Shown one piece after another: positions 46,829 to 58,350 of a stretch of DNA of 64,000 bases. The notes under the pieces are model-generated. The model was not told where the DNA came from and did not search any database. It saw only the letters and a list, made by a program, of their open reading frames with translations. Position 1 is the first letter of the stretch. The number at the start of each line of letters is the position of its first letter. This stretch comes from Bedellia somnulentella (lineage: Eukaryota > Arthropoda > Insecta > Lepidoptera > Bedelliidae). Both the position numbers and the translations under genes were made by a program. The stretch lies in contig OY755170.1 of assembly GCA_963576735.1 (NCBI GenBank), positions 11,578,567 to 11,642,566 on the forward strand, in the 5' to 3' direction.

Positions 46829-49800
46829 GTGTTTAGGCACTCAAAAGATCGGATTAAGCGAAAGCTATCAAATACAATAGAAAAAAGTGGCAATTCGCCT
46901 ACAAAAAAATTAAAAAAAAATAATTTTCAATTTTTTGAGATTTTCTCACTTACTATTGGGCCTACATCGGTGTTTAGGCACTCAAAAGATCGGATTAAGC
47001 AAAAGCTATCAAAATACAATAGAAAAAAGTGGCAGTTCGCCTACAAGAAACTAAAAATAATTAATTTTCAATTTTTTGAGATTTTCTCACTAACTATTGG
47101 GCCTATATCGGTGTTTAGGCACTCAAAAGATCGGATTAAGCGAAAACTATCAAATACAATAGAAAAAAGTGGCAGTTCGCCTAAGAGAAACTAAAAATAA
47201 TTAATTTTCATTTTTTTGAGATTTTCTTACTAAATATTGGGCCTATATCGGTGTTTAGGCACTCAACAGATCGGATTAAGCGAAAGCTATCAAATACAAT
47301 AGAAAAAAGTGGCAGTTCGCCTACAAAAAAATAAAAAAAATTAATTTTCAATTTTTTGAGATTTTCTCACTAACTATTGGGCCTACATCGGTGTTTAGGC
47401 ACTCAAAAGATCGGATTAAGCGAAAGCTATCAAATACAATAGAAAAAAGTGGAAGTTCGCCTAAAAAAAATTAAAAATAATTAATTTTCAATTTTTTGAG
47501 ATTTTCTCACTAACTATTGGGCCTATATCGGTGTTTAGGCACTCAAAAGATTGGATTAAGCGAAGGCTATCAAATACAATAGAAAAAAGTGGCAGTTCGC
47601 CTACAAAAAATTAAAAATAAGTAATTTTCAATTTTTTGAGATTTTCTCACTAACTATTGGGCCTACATCGGTGTTTAGGCACTCAAAAGATCGGATTAAG
47701 CGAAAGCTATCAAATACAATAGAAAAAAGTGGCAGTTTGCCTACAAGAAATTAAAAATAATTAATTTTCATTTTTTTGAGATTTTCTCACTAAATATTGG
47801 GCCTATATCGGTGTTTAGGCACTCAGAAGATCGGATTAAGCGAAAGCTATCAAATACAATAGAAAAAAGTGGCAGTTCGCCTACAAAATATTAAAAATTA
47901 TTAATTTTCAATTTTTTGAGATTTTCTCACTAACTATTGGGCCTATATCGGTGTTTAGGCACTCAAAAGATCGGATTAAGCGAAAGCTATCAAATACAAT
48001 AGAAAAAAGTGGCAGTTCGCCTACAAAAAATTAAAAATAATTAATTTTCAATTTTTTGAGATTTTCTCACTAACTATTGGGCCTATATCGGTGTTTAGGC
48101 ACTCAAAAGATCGGATTAAGCAAAAGCTATCAAAAACAATAGAAAAAAGTGGCAGTTCGCCTACAAAAAATTAAAAATAATTAATTTTCAATTTTTTGAG
48201 ATTTTCTCACTAACTATTGGGCCTAAATCGGTGTTTAGGCACTCAAAAGATCGCATTAAGCGAAAGCTATCAAATACAATAGAAAAAAGTGGCAGTTTGC
48301 CTACAAGAAATTAAAGATAATTAATTTTCATTTTTTTGAGATTTTCTCACTAACTATTGGGCCTAAATCGGTGTTTAGGCACTCAAAAGATCGCATTAAG
48401 CGAAAGCTATCAAATACAATAGAAAAAAGTGGCAGTTTGCCTACAAGAAATTAAAGATAATTAATTTTCATTTTTTTGAGATTTTCTCACTAAATATTGG
48501 GCCTATATCGGTGTTTAGGCACTCAGAAGATCGGATTAAGCGAAAGCTATCAAATACAATAGAAAAAAGTGGCAGTTCGCCTACAAAAAATTAAAAATAA
48601 TTAATTTTCAATTTTTTGAGATTTTCTCACTTACTATTGGGCCTAAATCGGTGTTTAGGCACTCAAAAGATCGCATTAAGCGAAAGGCTATCAAATACAA
48701 TAGAAAAAAGTGGCAGTTTGCCTACAAGAAATTAAAGATAATTAATTTTCATTTTTTTGAGATTTTCTCACTAAATATTGGGCCTATATCGGTGTTTAGG
48801 CACTCAAAAGATCGGATTAAGCGAAAGCTATCAAATACAATAGAAAAAAGTGGCAGTTCGCCTACAAAAAATTAAAAATAATTAATTTTCATTTTTTTAA
48901 AATTTTCTCACTAAATATTGGGCCTACATCGGTGTTTAGGCACTCAAAAGATCGGATTAAGCGAAAGCTATCAAATACAATAGAAAAAAGTGGCAGTTCG
49001 CCTAAAAAAAATTAAAAACAATTAATTTTCATTTTTTTGAGATTTTCTCACTAAATATTGGGCCTATATCGGTGTTTAGGCACTCAGAAGATCGGATTAA
49101 GCGAAAGCTATCAAATACAATAGAAAAAAGTGGCAGTTCGCCTACAAAAAATTAAAAATAATTAATTTTCAATTTTTTGAGATTTTCTCACTAACTATTG
49201 GGCCTATATCGGTGTTTAGGCACTCAAAAGATCGGATTAAGCGAAAGCTATCAAATACAATAGAAAAAAGTGGCAGTTCGCCTACAAAAAATTAAAAATA
49301 ATTAATTTTCAATTTTTTGAGATTTTCTCACTAACTATTGGGCCTATATCGGTGTTTAGGCACTCAAAAGATCGGATTAAGCAAAAGCTATCAAATACAA
49401 TAGAAAAAAGTGGCAGTTCGCCTACAAAAAATTAAAAATAATTAATTTTCAATTTTTTGAGATTTTCTCACTAACTATTGGGCCTATATCGGTGTTTAGG
49501 CACTCAAAAGATCGGATTAAGCGAAAACTATCAAATACAATAGAAAAAAGTGGCAGTTTGCCTACAAGAAATTAAAAATAATTAATTTTCATTTTTTTGA
49601 GATTTTCTCACTAACTATTGGGCCTATATCGGTGTTTAGGCACTCAAAAGATCGGATTAAGCGAAAGCTATCAAATACAATAGAAAAAAGTGGCAATTCG
49701 CCTACAAAAAAATTAAAAAAAAATAATTTTCAATTTTTTGAGATTTTCTCACTTACTATTGGGCCTACATCGGTGTTTAGGCACTCAAAAGATCGGATTA

Positions 49801-52430
49801 AGCAAAAGCTATCAAAATACAATAGAAAAAAGTGGCAGTTCGCCTACAAGAAACTAAAAATAATTAATTTTCAATTTTTTGAGATTTTCTCACTAACTAT
49901 TGGGCCTACATCGGTGTTTAGGCACTCAAAAGATCGGATTAAGCGAAAGCTATCAAATACAATAGAAAAAAGTGGCAGTTTGCCTACAAGAAATTAAAAA
50001 TAATTAATTTTCATTTTTTTGAGATTTTCTCACTAAATATTGGGCCTATATCGGTGTTTAGGCACTCAGAAGATCGGATTAAGCGAAAGCTATCAAATAC
50101 AATAAAAAAAAGTGGCAGTTCGCCTACAAAAAATTAAAAATTATTAATTTTCAATTTTTTGAGATTTTCTCACTAACTATTGGGCCTATATCGGTGTTTA
50201 GGCACTCAAAAGATCGGATTAAGCGAAAGCTATCAAATACAATAGAAAAAAGTGGCAGTTCGCCTACAAAAAATTAAAAATAATTAATTTTCAATTTTTT
50301 GAGATTTTCTCACTAACTATTGGGCCTATATCGGTGTTTAGGCACTCAAAAGATCGGATTAAGCAAAAGCTATCAAAAACAATAGAAAAAAGTGGCAGTT
50401 CGCCTACAAAAAATTAAAAATAATTAATTTTCAATTTTTTGAGATTTTCTCACTAACTATTGGGCCTAAATCGGTGTTTAGGCACTCAAAAGATCGCATT
50501 AAGCGAAAGCTATCAAATACAATAGAAAAAAGTGGCAGTTTGCCTACAAGAAATTAAAGATAATTAATTTTCATTTTTTTGAGATTTTCTCACTAACTAT
50601 TGGGCCTAAATCGGTGTTTAGGCACTCAAAAGATCGCATTAAGCGAAAGCTATCAAATACAATAGAAAAAAGTGGCAGTTTGCCTACAAGAAATTAAAGA
50701 TAATTAATTTTCATTTTTTTGAGATTTTCTCACTAAATATTGGGCCTATATCGGTGTTTAGGCACTCAGAAGATCGGATTAAGCGAAAGCTATCAAATAC
50801 AATAGAAAAAAGTGGCAGTTCGCCTACAAAAAATTAAAAATAATTAATTTTCAATTTTTTGAGATTTTCTCACTTACTATTGGGCCTAAATCGGTGTTTA
50901 GGCACTCAAAAGATCGCATTAAGCGAAAGCTATCAAATACAATAGAAAAAAGTGGCAGTTTGCCTACAAGAAATTAAAGATAATTAATTTTCATTTTTTT
51001 GAGATTTTCTCACTAAATATTGGGCCTATATCGGTGTTTAGGCACTCAAAAGATCGGATTAAGCGAAAGCTATCAAATACAATAGAAAAAAGTGGCAGTT
51101 CGCCTACAAAAAATTAAAAATAATTATTTTCATTTTTTTGAGATTTTCTCACTAAATATTGGGCCTACATCGGTGTTTAGGCACTCAAAAGATCGGATTA
51201 AGCGAAAGCTATCAAATTACAATAGAAAAAAGTGGCAGTTCGCCTAAAAAAAATTAAAAATAATTAATTTTAATTTTTTTGAGATTTTCTCACTAAATAT
51301 TGGGCCTATATCGGTGTTTAGGCACTCAGAAGATCGGATTAAGCGAAAGCTATCAAATACAATAGAAAAAAGTGGCAGTTCGCCTACAAAAAATTAAAAA
51401 TAATTAATTTTCAATTTTTTGAGATTTTCTCACTAACTATTGGGCCTATATCGGTGTTTAGGCACTCAAAAGATCGGATTAAGCGAAAGCTATCAAATAC
51501 AATAGAAAAAAGTGGCAGTTCGCCTACAAAAAATTAAAAATAATTAATTTTCAATTTTTTGAGATTTTCTCACTTACTATTGGGCCTACATCGGTGTTTA
51601 GGCACTCAAAAGATCGGATTAAGCGAAAGCTATCAAATACAATAGAAAAAAGTGGCAGTTCGCCTACAAAAAATTAAAAATAATTAATTTTCAATTTTTT
51701 GAGATTTTCTCACTAACTATTGGGCCTATATCGGTGTTTAGGCACTCAAAAGATCGGATTAAGCGAAAACTATCAAAAACAATAGAAAAAAGTGGCAGTT
51801 TGCCTACAAGAAATTAAAAATAATTAATTTTCATTTTTTTGAGATTTTCTCACTAAATATTGGGCCTATATCGGTGTTTAGGCACTCAGAAGATCGGATT
51901 AAGCGAAAGCTATCAAATACAATAGAAAAAAGTGGCAGATCGCCTACAAAAAATTAAAAATAATTAATTTTCAATTTTTTGAGATTTTCTCACTAACTAT
52001 TGGGCCTATATCGGTGTTTAGGCACTCAAAAGATCGGATTTAGCGAAAACTATCAAATACAATAGAAAAAAGTGGCAGTTCGCCTACAAAAAAAAAAAAA
52101 AAAAAAAATTCAATTTTTTGAGATTTTCTCACTTACTATTGGGCCTACATCGGTGTTTAGGCACTCAAAAGATCGGATTAAGCGAAAGCTATCAAATACA
52201 ATAGAAAAAAGTGGCAGTTCGCCTACAAAAAATTAAAAATAATTAATTTTCAATTTTTTGAGATTTTCTCACTAACTATTGGGCCTATATCGGTGTTTAG
52301 GCACTCAAAAGATCGGATTTAGCGAAAACTATCAAATACAATAGAAAAAAGTGGCAGTTCGCCTACAAAAAAAAAAAAAAAATTTAAATTTTTTGAGATT
52401 TTCTCACTTACTATTGGGCCTACATCGGTG
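46829..52430. repeat. 16/20-unit duplication in the satellite
   Basis: A characteristic run of variants at 46,829 recurs at 49,632 (2,803 bp, 20 units), but gatcgcatt recurs at a shift of 2,243 bp (48,251 to 50,494, 48,391 to 50,634 and 48,671 to 50,914; 16 units). The copies therefore differ by a 4-unit insertion or deletion. Confidence 0.8.
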
Positions 52431-52706
52431 TTTAGGCACTCAAAAGATCGGATTAAGCGAAAACTATCAAATACAATAGAAATAAGTGGCAGTTCGCCTA
52501 CAAGAAACAAAAAATAATTAATTTTCATTTTTTTGAGATTTTCTCACTAAATATTGGGCCTATATCGGTGTTTAGGCACTCAACAGATCGGATTAAGCGA
52601 AAGCTATCAAATACAATAGAAAAAAGTGGAAGTTCGCCTAAAAAAAATTAAAAATAATTAATTTTAAATTTTTTGAGATTTTCTCACTAACTATTGGGCC
52701 TTATCG

Positions 52707-55353
52707 GTGTTTAGGCACTCAAAAGATTGGATTAAGCGAAAGCTATCAAATACAATAGAAAAAAGTGGCAGTTCACCTACAATAAAATTAAAAATAATTA
52801 ATTTGCAATTTTTTGAGATTTTCTCACTAACTATTGGGCCTATATCGGTGTTTAGGCACTCAAAAGATCGGATTAAGCGAAAGCTATCAAATACAATAGA
52901 AAAAAGTGGCAGTTCGCCTACAAAAAATTAAAAATAATTAATTTTCAATTTTTTGAGATTTTCTCACTAACTATTGGGCCTATATCGGTGTTTAGGCACT
53001 CAAAAGATCGGATTAAGCGAAAGCTATCAAATACAATAGAAAAAAGTGGCAGTTCGCCTACAAAAAATTAAAAATAATTAATTTTCATTTTTTTGAGATT
53101 TTCTCACTTACTGTTGGGCCTACATCGGTGTTTAGGCACTCAAAAGATCGGATTAAGCGAAAGCTATCAAATACAATAGAAAAAAGTGGCAGTTCACCTA
53201 CAATAAAATTAAAAATAATTAATTTGCAATTTTTTGAGATTTTCTCACTAACTATTGGGCCTATATCGGTGTTTAGGCACTCAAAAGATCGGATTAAGCG
53301 AAAGCTATCAAATACAATAGAAAAAAGTGGCAGTTCGCCTACAAAAAATTAAAAATAATTAATTTTCAATTTTTTGAGATTTTCTCACTAACTATTGGGC
53401 CTACATCGGTGTTTAGGCACTCAAAAGATCGGATTAAGCGAAAGCTATCAAATACAATAGAAAAAAGTGGCAGTTCGCCTACAAAAAATTAAAAATAATT
53501 AATTTTCAATTTTTTGAGATTTTCTCACTAACTATTGGGCCTACATCGGTGTTTAGGCACTCAAAAGATCGGATTAAGCGAAAGCTATCAAAATAGAAAA
53601 AAGTGGCAGTTCGCCTACAAAAAATTAAAAATAATTAATTTTCAATTTTTTGAGATTTTCTCACTAACTATTGGGCCTACATCGGTGTTTAGGCACTCAA
53701 AAGATCGGATTAAGCGAAAGCTATCAAATACAATAGAAAAAAGTGGCAGTTCGCCTACAAAAAATTAAAAATAATTAATTTTAAATTTTTTGAGATTTTC
53801 TCACTAACTATTGGGCCTATATCGGTGTTTAGGCACTCAAAAGATTGGATTAAGCGAAAGCTATCAAATACAATAGAAAAAAGTGGCAGTTCACCTACAA
53901 TAAAATTAAAAATAATTAATTTGCAATTTTTTGAGATTTTCTCACTAACTATTGGGCCTATATCGGTGTTTAGGCACTCAAAAGATCGGATTAAGCGAAA
54001 GCTATCAAATACAATAGAAAAAAGTGGCAGTTCGCCTACAAAAAATTAAAAATAATTAATTTTGCAATTTTTTGAGATTTTCTCACTAACTATTGGGCCT
54101 ACATCGGTGTTTAGGCACTCAAAAGATCGGATTTAGCGAAAGCTATCAAATACAATAGAAAAAAGTGGCAGTTCACCTACAATAAAATTAAAAATAATTA
54201 ATTTGCAATTTTTTGAGATTTTCTCACTAACTATTGGGCCTATATCGGTGTTTAGGCACTCAAAAGATCGGATTAAGCGAAAACTACCAAATAAAATAGA
54301 AAAAAGTGGCAGTTTGCCTACAAGAAATTAAAAATAATTAATTTTCATTTTTTTGAGATTTTCTCACTAAATATTGGGCCTATATCGGTGTTTAGGCACT
54401 CAGAAGATCGGATTAAGCGAAAGCTATCAAATACAATAGAAAAAAGTGGCAGTTCGCCTACAAAAAATTAAAAATAATTAATTTTCAATTTTTTGAGATT
54501 TTCTTACTAACTATTGGGCCTATATCGGTGTTTAGGCACTCAAAAGATCGGATTAAGCGAAAGCTATCAAATACAATAGAAAAAAGTGGCAGTTCGCCTA
54601 CAAAAAATTAAAAATAATTAATTTTCATTTTTTTGAGATTTTCTCACTTACTGTTGGGCCTACATCGGTGTTTAGGCACTCAAAAGATCGGATTAAGCGA
54701 AAGCTATCAAATACAATAGAAAAAAGTGGCAGTTCACCTACAATAAAATTAAAAATAATTAATTTGCAATTTTTTGAGATTTTCTCACTAACTATTGGGC
54801 CTATATCGGTGTTTAGGCACTCAAAAGATCGGATTAAGCGAAAGCTATCAAATACAATAGAAAAAAGTGGCAGTTCGCCTACAAAAAATTAAAAATAATT
54901 AATTTTCAATTTTTTGAGATTTTCTCACTAACTATTGGGCCTACATCGGTGTTTAGGCACTCAAAAGATCGGATTAAGCGAAAGCTATCAAAATAGAAAA
55001 AAGTGGCAGTTCGCCTACAAAAAATTAAAAATAATTAATTTTCAATTTTTTGAGATTTTCTCACTAACTATTGGGCCTACATCGGTGTTTAGGCACTCAA
55101 AAGATCGGATTAAGCGAAAGCCTTTCAAATACAATAGAAAAAAGTGGCAGTTCGCCTACAAAAAATTAAAAATAATTAATTTACAATTTTTTGAGATTTT
55201 CTCACTAACTATTGGGCCTATATCGGTGTTTAGGCACTCAAAAGATCGGATTAAGCGAAAGCTATCAAATACAATAGAAAAAAGTGTTAGTTCGCCTACA
55301 AAAAATTAAAAATAATTAATTTTCAATTTTTTGAGATTTTCTCACAAACTATT
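52707..55353. repeat. Right-edge satellite domain with 8-, 10- and 11-unit steps
   Basis: gttcacctacaataaaatta and tttgcaatttt mark this domain. Shared variants recur at 52,707 and 53,825 (1,118 bp), 53,128 and 54,668 (1,540 bp), and the shortened tatcaaaatagaaa at 53,586 and 54,986 (1,400 bp). The last unit breaks off at cacaaactattg. Confidence 0.8.
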
Positions 55354-55354
55354 G

Positions 55355-55456
55355 ATCCTCCCTAAGGCGGATATTCGGAAACGCGTGTCCGTCTATCCAC
55401 CCTAAACGGGGTGGATAGACGGACACGCGTTTCCGAATATCCGCCTTAGGGAGGAT
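55355..55456. repeat. Perfect palindrome at the satellite edge, 48-bp arms, 6-nt loop
   Basis: Bases 55,355-55,402 are the exact reverse complement of 55,409-55,456 around the loop taaacg. The arms begin atcctccctaaggcgg. Directly after it, tttagggtggataaacgga (about 55,460-55,478) repeats the inner end of the arm with one change. The palindrome starts one base after the last satellite unit. It could be a foldback element, a repair product, or an artefact of joining. Confidence 0.95.
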
Positions 55457-56831
55457 TTTTTAGGGTGGATAAACGGAATAAGCCTTGTACGCTACCGAAC
55501 GACAGAGACAAACATATTTGATTCGAAAGTAGCGCGATCGAGACAAGCGCATGCTGCTGTCGTGCGTCTTCGAGATACTTCGGGTCAAATTGTATCAACG
55601 ATGATACCAGAATGCAAAATGGCGAACAAAGCAATAAGTGAATTTAAAAATATCATATTCTTTTTAAGTTTTTATGTACTTACGAGTGAAAAGTGATTCC
55701 ATGAGATTTGTTTTTTCTTTTGGAATAGTTTGTACAACGCATAAAAGCACACGAAGGCATTTTAGGTAACCGCTATCTCGCTTAAAATAACAAAAATGTT
55801 TCTTCGAGTCACACACCTGTTCCTGTCACTTGTCGATTGCGACTGAGCGCATAAATTTTAGGTATAGATAAATCCAATGGATCTCTGTATTATTGAATTT
55901 TTATTTACTGTAATTCATTCGTATATTTTATTTTACGAGCTTCCAAACAGAATTCGCCACCTTCGTGGTTTTGACTGAAAGTATTATTATAAAATATACG
56001 CATATTTCTTTGTCGATTTGAATTTTTTTTCTTCAAAAGTTATATAGGTGGGGAAGGGAGGGAGGATTGGGGGGGGGGGTTCAAAATTACAGACCATAAT
56101 AACAACAATTATTATTATTAAAATAAGAAATAAGGTTGGTTTCTGCTTTTTTAAGGTATTTTTACTGAATTTCGGAAAAAAATATTTTTTGCGAAGCGCC
56201 ATATCTCAGTAAGGAATTGAGATACAGACATATGTGAGTACTCAAATTGTAGATAATTTCACGTACTACGAAATGTTTCTGAACGCTTTTGTCGTAGGAT
56301 GTAAGAAAAAAAGGTATTTGACGAAAAACCGACGAAAGGTCGAGATTTTTGCAGTTCTCCCCCCTCTCCTCTTTTTGCACAGGGTCCTCGAGGTCCAAAA
56401 CTTGACAAAATGTTAATTAACCATTCCTGAACAACATCTCCAAATTTCATTAAATTCCGACCTTTTTCTATCTGAAACCACCTGTCGACCGGACTAATAG
56501 GGAAAAGTAAAAAGTTATAAAACCTTTAATTAGATGTGGTGGATCGTAAATTACCTAAGAATACAACCATTCCAAACAATTGTTCCATCTTTTGGGGTAT
56601 TCCCCACCGATCAACTAAATCCGTACAACTCAAAACCGACCAACTAAACTATATAGAGTTGGTCGGTGGGGAATTATTATAATCCGTGTTGACAGTCGGA
56701 ACGAGTTGCAATGACGGTTCCGCACGTGTACTGAACGACTATTTTTAATACAGTTGCGAAAAAATTAAGCAATTTAATAAATAAAAACACTAGAAACTTA
56801 ACTTACTAATTATTTATTTCTTATTAAAGTT
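55457..56831. other. Unassigned sequence with G-rich tract and inverted repeat
   Basis: I find no gene. At 56,050-56,079 there are four or more G-runs (gggg, ggg, ggg and a run of eleven) that could form a G-quadruplex on the plus strand. At 56,599-56,616 and 56,657-56,674 there is an inverted repeat, attccccaccgatcaact, with one mismatch over 18 bp around a 40-nt loop. The remaining open frames are short and A+T-biased. Confidence 0.5.
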
Positions 56832-57073
56832 TAGTTAGTGTCGGCTTAGAATAGCACTACGCCATTTCTGCCGGTGGGTGTTCGTAAGAGGCGACTAACG
56901 GTATTGGGGCTTTTAAGGGATTTTTGGGCGATGCGGTTGGAGACCCATCACCAACATCCTTTATAATGCCATCTTTTCCCCACGCAACTCCCAAAAGTGG
57001 CTAAGGAATTTCTAAGTCCTTAGCTCTGGCTACCCCTTCTAGGGATTTATAGCCGTGAGTATATGTATGTATG
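56832..57073 (+). mobile_element. Retroposon copy 2, with 11-bp duplication, inside the Crypton-like gene
   Basis: Perfect copies of ttattaaagtt flank it (56,821-56,831 and 57,074-57,084). The sequence matches the first 210 bp of the retroposon at 10,084, including tagtgtcggc, ggtattgggg and the gtgagtatatgtatgtatg end. This copy stops at the GTAT repeat and has an internal insertion containing ctaaggaatttctaagtcct. The family is thus mobile with two different 3' ends. Confidence 0.85.
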
Positions 57074-57600
57074 TTATTAAAGTTATAATTCACATAGACA
57101 TTGAAATTGGTACATCTTTTGATACTAACTGGGGAAGTTTTAGGTTGCATATTTACTGTTTGAGGCAAACTATTATTAATTTCGTACGATTGTTCATGTA
57201 TATTTTTCATACAACGGCGCTTGCTAGTTGATGGATTGGATCTGATGAATTATCATTATTAACGAAGGTAGATGGACTAACTAACTTCAACAAGTGAAGG
57301 AGATGGATTGGACTGTGTGATTTTTTCCCAGTTTCTTGTTTGTTGTTTAACGAATCACCAATATAGCTTTCTGCGACTTTATCTGATTTCCATCCTCCTA
57401 GTCGCTTTAAGGACGTCAAGTTGGCTCCTAAATAGCTCCTATAATGTAGCAGAGGTTCTCGTGAAGATGTGCCCATTATAATTCTCAGCATCTGGCATAC
57501 CAAGTAGTCTTACTGGATAGTCTTACCAGTAGAACTAATGGAATTTTTATTTCCAATAGTCTTACCGAAGTAAGACATTGTCTATGGCGTATTTTTCCCA
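57074..57600 (-). pseudogene. Crypton-like tyrosine recombinase, C-terminal part, broken
   Basis: The minus strand reads MPDAENYNGHIFTRTSATL, then after a frameshift GANLTSLKRLGGWKSDKVAE with SYIGDSLNNK. This is the end of the tyrosine recombinase catalytic domain in insect Cryptons and related domesticated proteins: the Gly-His-x-x-x-Arg box, the conserved GGWKS loop and the nucleophilic Tyr in VAESYI (residue 47 of the 57,503-57,207 frame). A TGA near 57,207 and another shift separate the tail (SIKRCTNFNVYVNYN), which resembles the usual Asn-rich end. The retroposon at 56,832 truncates it. Upstream, 57,505-57,600 weakly fits the preceding block. The gene cannot be functional. Confidence 0.75.
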
Positions 57601-57609
57601 TTAGTCTTA

Positions 57610-58035
57610 CTGAAAATATGTTTTAAAAACATAGGCCTCGTAACTATTAAACATGAACAATACATTATTAATAAATTTACTATTGCTTTTAATATTTAAT
57701 ACATAGAACGCATACAACACTTGTTTGTAATTTTTAGTGTTACTGATTTATTAATAGGAATAGTACATTTTAGACACGATTTTTTCCTATTATTTTGATA
57801 TATGAGAAGCTATAACGTTTATAAAGTTTTTTGGAAATTATAACTTAAGCAGCTATAAAAGTATACGTAAATTTCAATTTCAATTGAAGTACCAGAAACA
57901 GGGAGGTCAACATTTTTGGCCAGCATTGAACCGGTTTTTATTATGGAGATCTTTCGGAAAAGCCTTTCTCAACCTGTAGACCTCTTTCGGTTGATCCTTC
58001 TATCTGATAATTCTATAATTATAATATAATTATAA
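57610..58035. other. A+T-rich sequence without recognisable feature
   Basis: No gene or known element is visible. The sequence is low in complexity and ends in an ataattata run (58,013-58,036). Confidence 0.4.
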
Positions 58036-58350
58036 TCTGATGATGAAGATTTAAAAACAAAATCTCTCCGCCAGAAAGGTATTAATACCAACTTTAAAGA
58101 TATAGTAGCAGGATCGTCTTATGACACGAATAGCAAAGAAAATATTCATCCCAATTTAATTTGCCCGGGAACATTTTTATTGGTTAAAGTGCCCACACAA
58201 AAAAGAAATGTGTTCTACAGATACCTGGCTATTAGTCAGACTTGTGTTGAAGACGGCGGAGAAGTCAAAGTCACTTTCCTGAGATCAGTACGCAATACTG
58301 CAAAGATATTTCAGCTAGACCCAAAAGATAACACCAATTATAGTAGTCTA
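58036..58350 (+). pseudogene. C-terminal fragment of an unidentified, probably transposon-derived, protein
   Basis: An open frame of about 105 codons begins just after a stop at 58,033-58,035 with an acidic stretch (SDDEDLKTKSLRQKG) and continues ICPGTFLLVKVPTQKRNVFY, RYLAISQT, VKVTFLRSV and IFQLDPKD. The pattern of a small beta-barrel-like module (G-x-F-x-L-V-K-x-P, then V-x-F-L-R) is one I associate with the tail of insect transposon proteins and some uncharacterised genes, but I cannot name the family. It has no start codon of its own. The MITE at 58,351 cuts it off; the frame runs only 16 codons into the MITE before a stop at 58,399. Confidence 0.4.

Larger units (their letters stand above)
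15359..55353. repeat. Tandem satellite array, about 140-bp unit, about 285 copies
   Basis: A unit with the landmarks gatcggattaagcgaaagct, gtggcagttcgcctac and gagattttctcact repeats without interruption for about 40 kb, always in the same orientation. Successive landmarks are usually 139-141 bp apart; the length varies mainly in A-runs. One half is A+T-rich with regularly spaced A- and T-tracts, the other is mixed. No transposon interrupts the array. Four variant domains can be told apart: about 15.4-34.9 kb (tatatcgatg, tgtataggc, tgtctaggc variants), 34.9-46.0 kb (gacactc, actcgacag, ataaaaaaaatt), 46.0-52.6 kb (actcagaag, gatcgcatt, caagaaatta) and 52.6-55.35 kb (gttcacctac, tttgcaattt). 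Diagnostic variants recur at integer multiples of the unit, so higher-order structure is present. Confidence 0.98.

Noticed and set aside
15720..55309. Many similar open frames of 60-124 codons reading MFRHSKDRIKRKLS... in tandem
   Set aside because: They are the satellite unit read in whichever frame stays open when a unit is 141 bp. They shift frame between units, lack start context and have no codon bias, so I treat them as by-products.
15359..55353. Possible CRISPR-like or gene-family array
   Set aside because: The whole 140-bp unit is conserved; there are no short repeats with unique spacers, and the context is eukaryotic.
55446..55634. Minus-strand 62-codon frame next to the palindrome
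   Set aside because: It overlaps the palindrome arm and shows no motif or homology I recognise.
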